Assembly: GCA_016722445.1 (NCBI GenBank)
Contig: JADKIZ010000017.1
Span: 1 to 64,000 of the forward strand
Direction of reading: 5' to 3'
From: Flavobacteriales bacterium
GTDB lineage: Bacteria > Bacteroidota > Bacteroidia > Flavobacteriales_D > Sanyastnellaceae
DNA: 64,000 nt
Made by a program: the position numbers and the translations under genes. Position 1 is the stretch's first letter. Each line of letters starts with the position of its first letter. The notes below the pieces were generated by a model that had not been told where the DNA came from, searched no databases, and saw only the letters and a program-made list of their open reading frames with translations. Shown one piece after another: positions 8,349 through 18,274 of this stretch.

Positions 8349-8560
8349 CTAAATTCCCAAGTATTCACTGTCATTCCTATTCACGAAGTGAAGAGGAATC
8401 TATCCTTCTATCTACTCTTTTGAGCACTCATGACAGTGCAATTGAAAAGTACTTACAAATCGCTATCCATGAGCACATCCACTGAATTGAGTCGCGAACT
8501 TTGAGCAAATCAATCGGTCCTATACGATACATTCTCATTATGTCACAAGCAAGTTAGATT

Positions 8561-8600
8561 GGCCATTCTATCGAACAACAATTCTTGGAATCTGGGTTAA
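8561..8600 (+). repeat. Dispersed 40-bp repeat (CAATTCTTGGAATCTGGGTT), copy 1
   Basis: The motif runs GGCCATTCTATCG, a short variable part, then CAATTCTTGGAATCTGGGTTAA. Two further copies in the same orientation lie at 43328-43369 and 43752-43793. The palindromic element at 19339-19524 carries the related TTTAACCC end. It may be an end of an unrecognised mobile element. Confidence 0.55.
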
Positions 8601-8852
8601 ATGGAAATCAGAAACATCTGGCGTCCACATGAAGAATTCTCACAAAAACTCCATCAGCGCAATACTTTATTTTCATCGTTTTATCACATTGCATTACATT
8701 CGTATCAGAACAAGCGAATCACGGATCTGTGTCAAATGAGAGGAAGTTCATGCGTGCGAAATGCAAGACAAGTTAGAAAGCACTGGCATTTTTCCTGTGA
8801 AGCTAAACGCATTGAACAAGACTTCATACCGGCTTAACCAAATACACAGACC

Positions 8853-9788
8853 ATGAAACATTTATTACTATTGATTTCTGCATTGATGAGCATGATCACA
8901 GGCGCTCAAAATCTTGTTCCCAATCACAGTTTTGAAGAATACACTGAATGTCCCAATTATACCGGTCAGATTGATAGAGCATTCCCTTGGTTCATGCCAT
9001 TAAACACAGGTAATGCATCCAGTGACTTGTTCAATGAATGTAATCCCGCATATGTAAATGTTCCTGCGACAGTTTGCGGTTATCAGAATTCGCATACTGG
9101 TGTTGGCTATGCTGGAATATTCACCCATGGAGCCTTGAATGCCCGGGAATATTTGGAAGTTCAACTTACTTCTCCACTTGTTGCTGGACACACCTATCAG
9201 GTGGAAATGTATGTGAATGCAGCAGATGAATCAGGTGTTGGTTGTGATGGCATTGGAATTTACATTTCCATGGATTCCGTTGCTGGTGACGGTACAAACT
9301 TGCCACTTCTTGTAACCCCGCAAATCAGCAATCCATCTGGCGAGGTCATTTCCGATACAGTTCAATGGACATTGGTTTCCGGCACCTACACCGCGGACGG
9401 AGGTGAAAGTTATCTCACAATTGGAAATTTCTTAGATGACACTACCACCCAAACCGAGGAATATGATCCCAACGGTTGGGGCCGTGGTTATTACTTTGTG
9501 GATGATGTCTCTGTAACAGATCTGGAAACTTCTGGTGTAGATAACATGAATAAGAATGACGGCATCCACTTCTACCCGAACCCTGCAATCGATAAGTTAT
9601 ATGTTGAAACGAATACAGCAGAGAACATACATCTCGAATTGTTTGATATGAATGGCCTTCATGTGTTAAATGTCAATGTAAACAACAAATCAAGCATCGA
9701 TATTACAACACTTGAAAATGGCATTTATACTTTGGTCATGAACACTGCAAGTCGGTCAATCACCAAAAAACTGGTTATCGTGCATTGA
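8853..9788 (+). CDS. T9SS-exported protein with galactose-binding-like domain
   Basis: The protein has 311 residues with a signal peptide (MKHLLLLISALMSMITGAQ) and then NLVPNHSFEEYTECPNY, the usual opening of a family of Bacteroidota jelly-roll domains. The domain continues with GYAGIFTHG, PLVAGHTYQVEMYVNAADES and GRGYYFVDDVSVTDLE, the last typical of carbohydrate-binding-like beta-sandwiches. Residues about 235-311 are a type A T9SS sorting domain (IHFYPNPAIDKLYV, LFDMNGLHVLNV, LENGIYTLVM, KKLVIVH). The protein should be moved across the outer membrane by T9SS and attached or released. No catalytic residues are evident and the ligand is unknown. It stands alone between intergenic regions. 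Confidence 0.8.
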   Translation: MKHLLLLISALMSMITGAQNLVPNHSFEEYTECPNYTGQIDRAFPWFMPLNTGNASSDLFNECNPAYVNVPATVCGYQNSHTGVGYAGIFTHGALNAREYLEVQLTSPLVAGHTYQVEMYVNAADESGVGCDGIGIYISMDSVAGDGTNLPLLVTPQISNPSGEVISDTVQWTLVSGTYTADGGESYLTIGNFLDDTTTQTEEYDPNGWGRGYYFVDDVSVTDLETSGVDNMNKNDGIHFYPNPAIDKLYVETNTAENIHLELFDMNGLHVLNVNVNNKSSIDITTLENGIYTLVMNTASRSITKKLVIVH

Positions 9789-10226
9789 CAAATACATAAC
9801 TGAACTTCATTTGAGAGGGAAGATTGGAAAATTTGTAGTGTGGAATGATGTAGATCTTCTTAAACTATAATATTCCATCACCACCTTTCATCACTTGTTG
9901 TAAAATTTTCCTGAACTTCACTTCCACCCCACCCCACAAATGAGCGGTGAATGAAGTTGTTTGGATGCCATTCCTGGGAACATAATTTTGGAAATTCCCA
10001 TCCAAAAACCAGTGGTTCATCAAAAACCGGATAACTTTTTGTCATCACTTTCATCTTTGATTTACAATTGTTTACAATAGAAACAAAAACCAGAGTAAGG
10101 GAAAAATTTGGATATGTTAAAATTGAAAGTAAATTGCTTCAAAAAAGTGAAGACCAGAACACACTTTAAAAACGGGGCGACATCCGAAAAGCCTTACGAG
10201 TAGGAAATTTAGATGATCCAAATACC
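9789..10226. other. Intergenic stretch, no gene seen
   Basis: About 440 bases separate the T9SS protein from the next secreted protein. Both strands contain frequent stops, and no hairpin-plus-T-run, RNA gene or repeat was recognised. Confidence 0.4.
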
Positions 10227-10867
10227 ATGAATCCAAAAAAACCACCACCCTTTTTCTTTTCGCCTTACTCTTTGTTTCGTTAAGATCAAACGCCCAGGAA
10301 CTTGAAATGAAATCAGGTTTCTTCTTAAACTATGGACATACTAAGGTGACTAGTTTAGATTGCTACAACTTCGACAATCTCATGTTTGCATTTGAAATTA
10401 AACCTGAGATGTTCACTTATGACATTGTAAACTTCAATGTCAATTATGATACAACAATCGCTTCTTGGTACACCAAAACAATGACCAAAGAAATGTTTAA
10501 GACCAAATTTGAAGGTAAAAAAGTTGGTTATATCATGATTTTTGAAGCAGGAAAGTTCGCCAGTGATATCCCAGGTTTTAACAGAGGTTATATGGCTTAT
10601 ACCAGTAACATCGGTCAAAAGAAAAAACTCAATAATTGGCCGATTGTATTTGCCATATCAGGTGGAGTTCAAGATGGATACAAAACTGAAACTTCAGGAT
10701 CTACTTATAAAACTGTCCCAAATTATCAGTACACCAGATTGCATACCAATAGAATTATATGCAGCAAACGAGTAAATAAACTAACCTGGCCAACTGAATT
10801 GGCAGAAGAACAAAAAGTTGAATGTATGCCATCAACAGAAAAGACGATGGTTACTCCGGAATTATAA
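10227..10867 (+). CDS. Secreted protein of unknown function, frame broken in an A-run
   Basis: The uninterrupted frame starts at 10307 (MKSGFFLNYGHTK), but the codons just upstream in that frame read TTTLFLFALLFVSLRSNAQ, a textbook signal peptide. The ATG that would start it (10227, MNPKK) is one base out of frame across the seven-A run at 10235-10241; an eighth A would join them. The mature part of about 185 residues contains ELEMKSGFF, VGYIMIFEAGKFASDIPGF and GVQDGYKTETSG. No family is recognised. Either the A-run is miscalled or it is a slippery tract that switches export on and off. A good terminator follows. Confidence 0.55.
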
Positions 10868-10890
10868 TACATTTCAAACAATGCATTGGA

Positions 10891-10917
10891 AAAGGTCACT
10901 GGAAAGTGACCTTTTTT
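10891..10917 (+). terminator. Rho-independent terminator
   Basis: A perfect 10-bp stem AAAGGTCACT (10891-10900) / AGTGACCTTT (10905-10914) with a GGAA loop is followed by T-rich sequence, 23 bases after the preceding stop. Confidence 0.85.
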
Positions 10918-11039
10918 ATTGGGACATGGAGGATGTTGTTTGTTTCAGGGTATAGACGCGATAAGCGAATGAGCATACAGAAACAGAAAACGCATGAGAA
11001 TTTGGAGTTAGCTAATTAGAACATTCAAACATACACATG

Positions 11040-11450
11040 CCGCGGGTCGCCACACTACTCCGCAGCGCAGAGGCCCCGGGGGTGAGGCCTAAAATCTCAT
11101 TCTCATTCTGTTTCTCATTCTCATTCCACATCCGACCCCTACAGGGTCGCGACATCATACATCTGCATTCGGGCTATAGAGAGGCGACCCCGATATGGTC
11201 GATTCGGGGGAATGAGAATCAGAAACAGAATGAGAAACAGAATCAGAAACAGAATGTGAATGTGAATGTGAATGTGAATGAGAACTGAGTTACTCAGAAC
11301 TTTCAAACATACTTCCGATGGGGGTCACCCCTCTCCTCTGGAGAGGGGCCGGGGGTGAGGCCCATAATCTCATTCCACATCCGACCCCGATGGGGTCGAT
11401 ACACGGGAATGAGAATCAGAAACAGAATCAGAAACAGAATGAGAATGAAT
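11040..11450. repeat. Two GACCCC-cored palindromic elements with GAATGA-type arms
   Basis: Two elements share a plan. CTCATTCTCATT... arms on the left (11096-11131 and 11369-11376) face AATGAGAATCAGAAACAG arms on the right (11211-11283 and 11410-11448). Between or beside them lies a GACCCC/GGGGTC palindrome (11146-11158; 11384-11399) and a GGCCCCGGGGGTGAGGCC-like block. The right arm of the first contains four GAATGT hexamers. Similar arms recur at 38770-38845 and 39225-39260. The open frame at 11037-11288 is a product of this low-complexity DNA. The rest of 10918-11457 shows no gene. Confidence 0.65.
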
Positions 11451-11457
11451 AAATGAA

Positions 11458-13254
11458 CTACCCCCTATCATACCTTTTAACCACACCCGATTTGATATCA
11501 CTTAGGTAAGATTTCAGATCTGTCTTCACCTCGCCACTCATGATGAGCAAACCAATAATATTTGGAAATGCCATTCCCAAAATCATCATATCAGAAAAAT
11601 CAATCACAGCGCCAAGTCCGGATACCGTTCCTATAACCGTGCAGATCATGAAGATGACATTGAATGTTTGTTTGATCCACCATTTTTCTCCAAACAGATA
11701 AGCCCAGGATTTCATGCCATAATAACTCCAGGAGATCATGGTCGCATAGGCGAACAAAATGATGGCAACCATCAGCACCCAATCGAACCAAGGGAACATG
11801 GAAGTAAATGCGGCATTGGTCAATGAAGATCCTGTAAGACCCTGCGGATCTTGAGCGTATCCAGTGAATACAAGTACAAGAGCCGTCATGGTGCACACGA
11901 CAACTGTATCAATAAAAGGTTCGAGCAACGATACAAGACCTTCACTCACCGGACGATCGGTCTTTGAAGCGCTGTGTGCGATACTCGCAGAACCAATTCC
12001 AGCTTCATTGCTAAAACTTGCCCTTCTGAAACCCATCAACATCACGCCCATAAATCCACCTTTCATGGCATCTGGATGAAAAGCTCCATTCCAAATTTCG
12101 GCGAAAGCATCACCGATATGATTGACATTGGCACCGATGATGATCAACGCAAAAATGCAATATACACCGACCATGAACGGAACGATCTTATCAGTAACCC
12201 TTGCAATACTCCGTATGCCACCGACAATCACCAATCCGATGCATACAGCGACGATTACACCGAACCAAAGTGATGACACGTTCTCAGCTCCGACGGTCTG
12301 TGCAACTTGTGCAAATGCCTGATTGGCCTGTATCATGTTACCACCTCCCAATGTTCCACCTACACACATGACAGCAAACAAAACGGCAAGCACTTTTCCC
12401 AATCCACCGAGATTTCTTTTAGCGAGACCTTTCGACAAATAATACATTGGTCCACCACTCACCTCGCCTTTCTCGTCAATATTGCGATACTTCACTCCAA
12501 GCGTACATTCAACAAACTTGCTACTCATACCAATGAATCCGGCCACAATCATCCAGAACGTGGCACCCGCTCCACCAACCGCAATGGCCACAGCGACGAG
12601 AGAAATATTATCCAACCCCAAAGTTCCACTCAGTGCAGCAGTGAGTGCTTGAAATTGCGAAACCTCACCTTTGTCTTCCGGCTTCGAAAACTTACCCATG
12701 GTAATTTGCACAGCAAGTCTGAAAGCGCGGATATTGATAAAACCAAAGTAGATGGTAAACCATGCAGCAGCAACAATCAATAGTACCACAACGAGCCAAC
12801 AATCCTGTGTAACAGGTGTACCATTGGGATGAAGAAGTGGAGAACCATCGGCCTGATAGACAACTGGATCATAAATACCGATAGCCGCAAAAGGATCCCA
12901 AAGTAATACACTAGAGAGTGCATTTACTATAGGAATAAAAAACGCATTGAGTTTTTCTTCCAATGATATGGCTTCAATCATAAAAGTGGCGTCACCCGTG
13001 TTTCCCAGCGCATCGGTCACATGAAGCGAATATTCTATTCCTTCATCCAAACCAGAACAAACATCAGATGAATTGGGAATATCCTTTTTAGACCATATAT
13101 AGGTATAGGGCATTTCACCACCTGACAACACGACCTTTACACTTCCATCTTTAATTTCTTTTGACGGGTTGGAATGTTCCAATTGAATGTTCAATTGGCC
13201 GTATCCAATGTTAAATAACAACAGCAGTACGAATGATATAATAAGTGCTTTCAT
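11458..13254 (-). CDS. Sodium:alanine/glycine symporter (AgcS) with extracytoplasmic N-terminal domain
   Basis: The 598-residue protein has an AgcS/AlsT-family core from about residue 100. Its signatures include SQFQALTAALSGTLGLDNIS, GPMYYLSKGL, GGGNMIQANQAFAQ, MGFRRASFSNEAGIGSASIA and VFTGYAQDP, with about ten hydrophobic spans. Members import Ala/Gly with Na+. Unusually, residues 1-19 are a cleavable-looking signal (MKALIISFVLLLLFNIGYGQ) and residues 20-96 look like a SprB-type Ig-like repeat (SVKVVLSGGEMPYTYIWSKK, YSLHVTDALGNTGDATF). The core also has an insertion (PLLHPNGTPVTQDCW). The start at 13254 is favoured because it gives the signal peptide. No partner gene is adjacent. Confidence 0.85.
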   Translation of the reverse strand: MKALIISFVLLLLFNIGYGQLNIQLEHSNPSKEIKDGSVKVVLSGGEMPYTYIWSKKDIPNSSDVCSGLDEGIEYSLHVTDALGNTGDATFMIEAISLEEKLNAFFIPIVNALSSVLLWDPFAAIGIYDPVVYQADGSPLLHPNGTPVTQDCWLVVVLLIVAAAWFTIYFGFINIRAFRLAVQITMGKFSKPEDKGEVSQFQALTAALSGTLGLDNISLVAVAIAVGGAGATFWMIVAGFIGMSSKFVECTLGVKYRNIDEKGEVSGGPMYYLSKGLAKRNLGGLGKVLAVLFAVMCVGGTLGGGNMIQANQAFAQVAQTVGAENVSSLWFGVIVAVCIGLVIVGGIRSIARVTDKIVPFMVGVYCIFALIIIGANVNHIGDAFAEIWNGAFHPDAMKGGFMGVMLMGFRRASFSNEAGIGSASIAHSASKTDRPVSEGLVSLLEPFIDTVVVCTMTALVLVFTGYAQDPQGLTGSSLTNAAFTSMFPWFDWVLMVAIILFAYATMISWSYYGMKSWAYLFGEKWWIKQTFNVIFMICTVIGTVSGLGAVIDFSDMMILGMAFPNIIGLLIMSGEVKTDLKSYLSDIKSGVVKRYDRG

Positions 13255-13495
13255 GCTTTGAAATCAAGGTGATTACGCCTATCGGCAAAATGCAAGCATA
13301 CAATAAACCTTTTGAATTTCAACACAGATTCTCAAACCGGATGTAACCCTTTAAGGATTCGTCGCGTATCAATCCAGCCTGAAAAACTAAAACCGGTCTG
13401 TAACACAATGAAAAGGCCAGTGAAGAGGCTCGGGCTACCGGAGCAATCCGGAGGTATGCTGTGATGCATACAGAATAATCTGACACCCTAAACAA

Positions 13496-16400
13496 ATGAC
13501 AAAGCACGTTTTGCTTGTAACACTGTTACAGCTTTCAATCACAAGCTTCAGCCAGAACTTCATCTGGTCGAAAAACATCGGTAGCAATGGTAATGATGGT
13601 GGAAACTCCATCATGGTAGACGCAGATGATAATATTTTATCATGTGGCTACTTCTATGGGACAATTGATATTGATCCAGGTTCTGAAGTCAACAATGTGA
13701 CCTCATCAGGATCTGCAGACATTTATGTGATCAAACAAAACTCCAATGGAGATTTAGTCTGGGCGAAGACATTCGGCGGTACAGGTATTGACCGCGCGTA
13801 TGCACTCGTGTATGACTCCGAAGGAAATGTCTACGTTACAGGCCACTTCTTTGGCACTGTAGACTTCGATCCGGGTGTCGGCACTCAACTAAAACGAGTC
13901 ATGGACAACACGACATCTTCCTGCTCAAGTTGAGCAGCTCTGGTGATCTCGCGTGGATACAAACCATCGGTGGTACTGAAACAGATTATGGTCGTGCATT
14001 GACGATCGGTCAAGATGGTCAAGTCTGTCTCACAGGGTTTTATAGTGAAACAGTAGATTTCGATCCGGGCGTCGGCAACACTACTTACTCGGCAACCACT
14101 ATGCAATTTTATGATGTGTTCATCACAAAATTCAGTTCAGATGGAAATCTGATCTGGGCCAAATCCATTGGTGGAACAGGTATGGAAGATTCGTTCTCGA
14201 TTGCAACAAATGCATCAAACGAAGTTTACATCACGGGCTTCTTTGAAGAAACCGCAGATTTCAACCCATCAGCAGTCAGCAATATAGCTGAATCCAATGG
14301 TGCATATGACATTTTCATTCTCAAGCTTGATTCCGATGGAAACTACATTTGGAATAAGACCATCGGCGGTACTGGAAATGATATCGGACGTTCGATTCTC
14401 AGTGATGTAAATGGTAACATTGTCATCTCCGGAATTTTCAGTGATAACATGGACGCAGATCCAGGTGATGCGATCATGCCATTTATTTCCGCAGGCTTTT
14501 CAGATGCATTCGTGATGCAAATGGATGCCGAGGGTAATATGAATTGGGCACTTCCACTTGGAGGCACCGACAACGACGAAGCAAAATCTGTTTCTGTCGA
14601 TTTCGAAGGAAATTATTATGTGTCTGGTTGGTTTGGATCAACCATTGAAATTGATTCTCCGGAAATCAGCGGTATAACATCAGCAGGAGCAATAGACATC
14701 TATGTGCAGAAACTGCATCAGGATGGCAGCCTCGCATGGATACAAACACTTGGCGGTACTTCTGTTGACTATGCCAATTCTGTTACGTGTGACGGTTCTG
14801 GTAGTATTTATATCACTGGAAGTTTCAGCGAAAGCGCAGACTTCGATCCGGGATCAGAATCACATAACATGAATTCAAATGGCGGAAGTGATATCTATCT
14901 CACGAAACTTTGTTATGCCCTTTTGCCTCAGGACATCATTTCAGGATCCGCAGATGTTTGTAATGAACAAGAAGCGATATTCCAATACATCGATTCACCA
15001 TATCTGGTAAATTATACCTGGAGTCTTCCAGAAGGAGCAACACTGGTGAGCGGACAGAATTCATCTGAAGCGCGCTTTGTATTTACTCAGCCAGTGAACC
15101 AAATTCTTCTGACAACACAAAATGCATGCGGTATGACTTACGAAGCAAGCATCGAGGTTCTTTCTCATGAATTTCCAGAAATCAACATTGATGCTTATCC
15201 AGGCACAACATTGTGTAGTGGAGAAACACTCATGCTCACAGCTTCTGGCGCAAGCAATATCACCTGGCAGGATGGCATCATCAATGGTGAAAATTTTATA
15301 GCCAATGAATCAAGAGAATACATCGTGGAAGCGACCAAGGGTCCAAACTGCACATCCACTGCGGCAATCACTATTGAAGTGGAAGCAACTCCTCAAATAG
15401 TTGCCACAGCAAGCCTGACCACTGTTTGTGGAAATGGCGAAGTGATTCTTTCCGCAAGTGGTGCTGATGAAATTGCCTGGGCTGAAGGCATTTCCAGTGG
15501 CGAACCAGTGAGTATTACTGAAACAAGAACATTCCATGCCATGGCCATGTCACCCAATGGATGTCTTGGTGCAGCAGAAATCACGATTGAAGTTCACCCA
15601 CTGCCAGTCATCGATGCCCACGCCACCAATTCAAATATTTGCCACGGAAACAACGTGACATTGTTTGCAACAGGTGCAGAAAACTTTTTCTGGAGCAATG
15701 GCATTTCTGATAATGAACCAGTAACACTCAATCAAACCACTACTTTCACAGTAGCAACGACAGACGAATACGGCTGCACCGGTTATGACGATATTACCGT
15801 GATTGTACATCAAGCACCGGAAATCATCGCCAATGCCACAGCAACAGAAATTTGTCATGGATCGGCCATCACATTATCTGGTAGTGGTGGAGAGAATTTC
15901 CAGTGGAGCAATGGAGTGAACGATAACCAACCATTCAATTTGTTTGAAACAACAACTTTTACCCTAAGTGGTATGAGTGAATACGGTTGCATTGGTGAAG
16001 CAGAAATCACCATCAACGTACATGAAATTCCAGTGATCACTGAACAACCATCAACCATTACTTCAACTGTTGGTGATGATGTTTCATTCCAAATCATCAC
16101 TGAATTCCCTGCTGATACTTATCGTTGGCAGCGCAGCAATGGCACAGGTTTCGAAAACATCGAAAACGATGCTGTATTCAGTGGTGTAGGTTCTGCAGTC
16201 CTCCATATCAACAATGCTGGAGCAGAATTGGACGGCAATCAATTCCGTTGCATCTTAACAAGCGGTCCTTGTGTAGAATTTTCTGATGTTGCTTCACTTA
16301 CCATGACACCCGATGGTGTAGAAGAAGTCGAAGCAAATCTCATTCAGGTTTATCCAAATCCTGCAAGCGGTATGATCACCCTCGCAGTACAAGAGAATCT

Positions 16401-16566
16401 GATCGGTATGGATTTCCAAATCTTTGATCAAACCGGAAGATTGATGCTTGAAGAAAAAATCACCCGGAATGTTCAACAAATAGAACTTTATGATTTCGCC
16501 TCAGGTCTTTACACACTTCATTTGGCGCAATCTTCACAAAAGCCAACGCGCTTTGTTGTAAAATAA
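13496..16566 (+). CDS. T9SS beta-propeller and Ig-like protein, one frameshift
   Basis: Two overlapping frames (13496-13933 and 13930-16566) form one gene. The first has a signal peptide (HVLLVTLLQLSITSFSQ) and SBBP-type propeller repeats (GDLVWAKTFGGTGIDRAYAL). The second resumes with SSSGDLAWIQTIGGTETDYG. The codons HGQHDIFLLKL just before it are read only in the second frame, which places the break at about 13876-13885. The propeller continues to about 14920, then come Ig/PKD-like modules of about 85 residues with Cys pairs (ICHGNNVTLFATGAENFFWS). The C-terminus is a type A T9SS sorting domain (IQVYPNPASGMITLAV, LYDFASGLYTLHLAQ). The full product would be about 1020 residues and exposed at the surface. 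The break may be a sequencing indel. Confidence 0.75.
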
Positions 16567-16614
16567 AAGGAACTTGATTTCCCTGAATCTGATTTTCTCC
16601 CAACCTTTGCGTTG

Positions 16615-17217
16615 ATGAAAATCAGATTCTTTTTTTTAGCAGCCATCGCATCCATCCTGCTTGCAGGCTGCCAGAAGCCCATTCCCGGTCACTCGATTTT
16701 GACAATCAGTTTGCCAGACCATTCCACCGTAAAACTAAACATGGGTATGGATAGTTATCTACTGTTGTGGCATGGCGACCGCCAATTTATTATCCGAACA
16801 GAAAAATTGCATGCGCAATCGATAGACCTTCAGGTGGTAGAAACATTTTATACTCCAGACAGTATTGCTCAATCTACCGATATCGTAAAAGTGAGCAGCA
16901 GCCAACTCCATGTGTTGGTTGGCAATCCAGCTCCTTTGAATGATCTACATCCGGAATACACAGTAGATCTGATCGACATCATTGAACACCGCAGCGAGTT
17001 AACCAATACATGCCATGACAATATCGCCTGTTGTATTTCCGGTTGCAATCACCAGTTGTGTTGCTCTACTCCAAAAGGCAAATGTGCCAACGAAAGTTGC
17101 ACCTGTGAGGAAGATCAAACATGTTCAGAAAAACATCCCCAGCCAACCATTCATGATTTCGCAAAATTATTTAGCAGAGAAAAACTCAAAGTGACGATTC
17201 CTTGGGCCAAGAAATGA
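16615..17217 (+). CDS. Small lipoprotein with cysteine-rich C-terminus
   Basis: The ATG at 16615 gives about 200 residues; a TTG one codon earlier is not needed. The N-terminus is a lipoprotein signal (FFLAAIASILLAGC). The middle is beta-rich (HSILTISLPDHSTVKLNMG). Residues about 140-172 contain eleven cysteines in CxxxxxCCxxxC and CC spacings (CHDNIACCISGCNHQLCC, KCANESCTCEEDQTC), which could bind a metal or form disulfides in the periplasm. No family is recognised. The gene starts 48 bases after the T9SS propeller gene and may be co-transcribed with it. Confidence 0.6.
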   Translation: MKIRFFFLAAIASILLAGCQKPIPGHSILTISLPDHSTVKLNMGMDSYLLLWHGDRQFIIRTEKLHAQSIDLQVVETFYTPDSIAQSTDIVKVSSSQLHVLVGNPAPLNDLHPEYTVDLIDIIEHRSELTNTCHDNIACCISGCNHQLCCSTPKGKCANESCTCEEDQTCSEKHPQPTIHDFAKLFSREKLKVTIPWAKK

Positions 17218-17290
17218 TAAGGCCTTTATCATTTTGAAGTGAATACCCTGAAAATTTTTCCGGGTGAATATTGCAGAAATACTAGGATGC

Positions 17291-18250
17291 TCATTTAAAA
17301 TAAGTGTACTCCACTTCGAGAAACCCGTTCATTCCAAAAGTGACCTCATCGCCGGATTTTGAACAATCGATAAACTCCCTGCGAATGGGATTGTTTTGAC
17401 CGTCAATAGCCGTGCAGAGACAATCATAATTTCTTTCGATATAATGATCAGTGAGTCTTTCACATCGAGACGTTCTGCAAATTCCGTTTAGGTCATCGTA
17501 AGAACTGATACTCAAAAACGTTTTGTCCTTTCCAACATAGGTTTTCACTACCCTATTCTTTTCATCATACTCGTATTCGAAATAGAGTTGATTGGAGTTC
17601 CAGTGTTTCGTCATTCTACCCAAACTGTCATAAGCAAAATGCTCATATTTCCATGCATAGTCCTGAGATTTAGAAGCAGAATAAATCAACCTGCCTTCGC
17701 GATCAAATACGTCCTTGATAGAATCCTGTTTGCCGGTAAGTGTATACTCTGTCACTTTCATGACTGTATCACCGACGTATTGCAAAGAAGTAGATGAAAC
17801 CAGTTTCACTCCCTCATAATTCGACCGATTGGTCAATTTACCATCGACATCATAAGTAAATTTGATCTGACCAGTGGGGTGTTGGATGACAGATATTTTA
17901 TCGAAAAAATTATACTCATACAACGTCATTTCCTTACCTGTGGATGTGGCAAGTGTACGTTTGACCAATTGACCTTTGCGATTAAAGAGATAAACATCAT
18001 CAACTTCATGGTATTTATGTCTTGCAGAAATATCTCCTCTACATGCTTCAAACGTTGAAAAACGGTCGCCTGGATTTCTGGGCTGAAAACGATGCACTTT
18101 CAAGCTTTTTACATGCCCTTTTAAAGACCAATTGTTGAGATAATAAAATTCACCGGGAGGAACAATATCCAATGGTAAAGACTGAGCGAATACATGACAG
18201 CTACAAGAAAGCCATAGTCCTATCAACAATAACAGATAGCGCAAAATCAT
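17291..18250 (-). CDS. Secreted protein with YD-repeat-like segments
   Basis: This 319-residue protein has a signal peptide (MILRYLLLLIGLWLSCSCHVFAQ; a CSC lipobox is an alternative). Several short repeats resemble the YD/RHS type: YDVDGKLTNRSNYEG, FDREGRLIYSAS, YDSLGRMTKHWNS and YDEKNRVVKTYVG, spaced about 25-30 residues. These usually form strands in a beta-shell; isolated arrays like this are common in Bacteroidota proteins of unknown role. Cysteines in the last third (ICRTSRCERL, YDCLCTA) could form disulfides. It converges with the Cys-rich lipoprotein gene and lies next to, but transcribed away from, the end of ribD. Confidence 0.65.
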   Translation of the reverse strand: MILRYLLLLIGLWLSCSCHVFAQSLPLDIVPPGEFYYLNNWSLKGHVKSLKVHRFQPRNPGDRFSTFEACRGDISARHKYHEVDDVYLFNRKGQLVKRTLATSTGKEMTLYEYNFFDKISVIQHPTGQIKFTYDVDGKLTNRSNYEGVKLVSSTSLQYVGDTVMKVTEYTLTGKQDSIKDVFDREGRLIYSASKSQDYAWKYEHFAYDSLGRMTKHWNSNQLYFEYEYDEKNRVVKTYVGKDKTFLSISSYDDLNGICRTSRCERLTDHYIERNYDCLCTAIDGQNNPIRREFIDCSKSGDEVTFGMNGFLEVEYTYFK

Positions 18251-18274
18251 TTCAGCAGTTCCGGTAAATTCTGG

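Noticed and set aside
8601..8837. 78-codon plus-strand frame before the T9SS gene at 8853
   Set aside because: Composition is not protein-like, there is no recognisable domain, and the region contains dispersed repeats.
11037..11288. 83-codon frame in the repeat-rich region
   Set aside because: It encodes low-complexity Asn/Gln/Val repeats produced by GAATGT/GAAACA hexamers.
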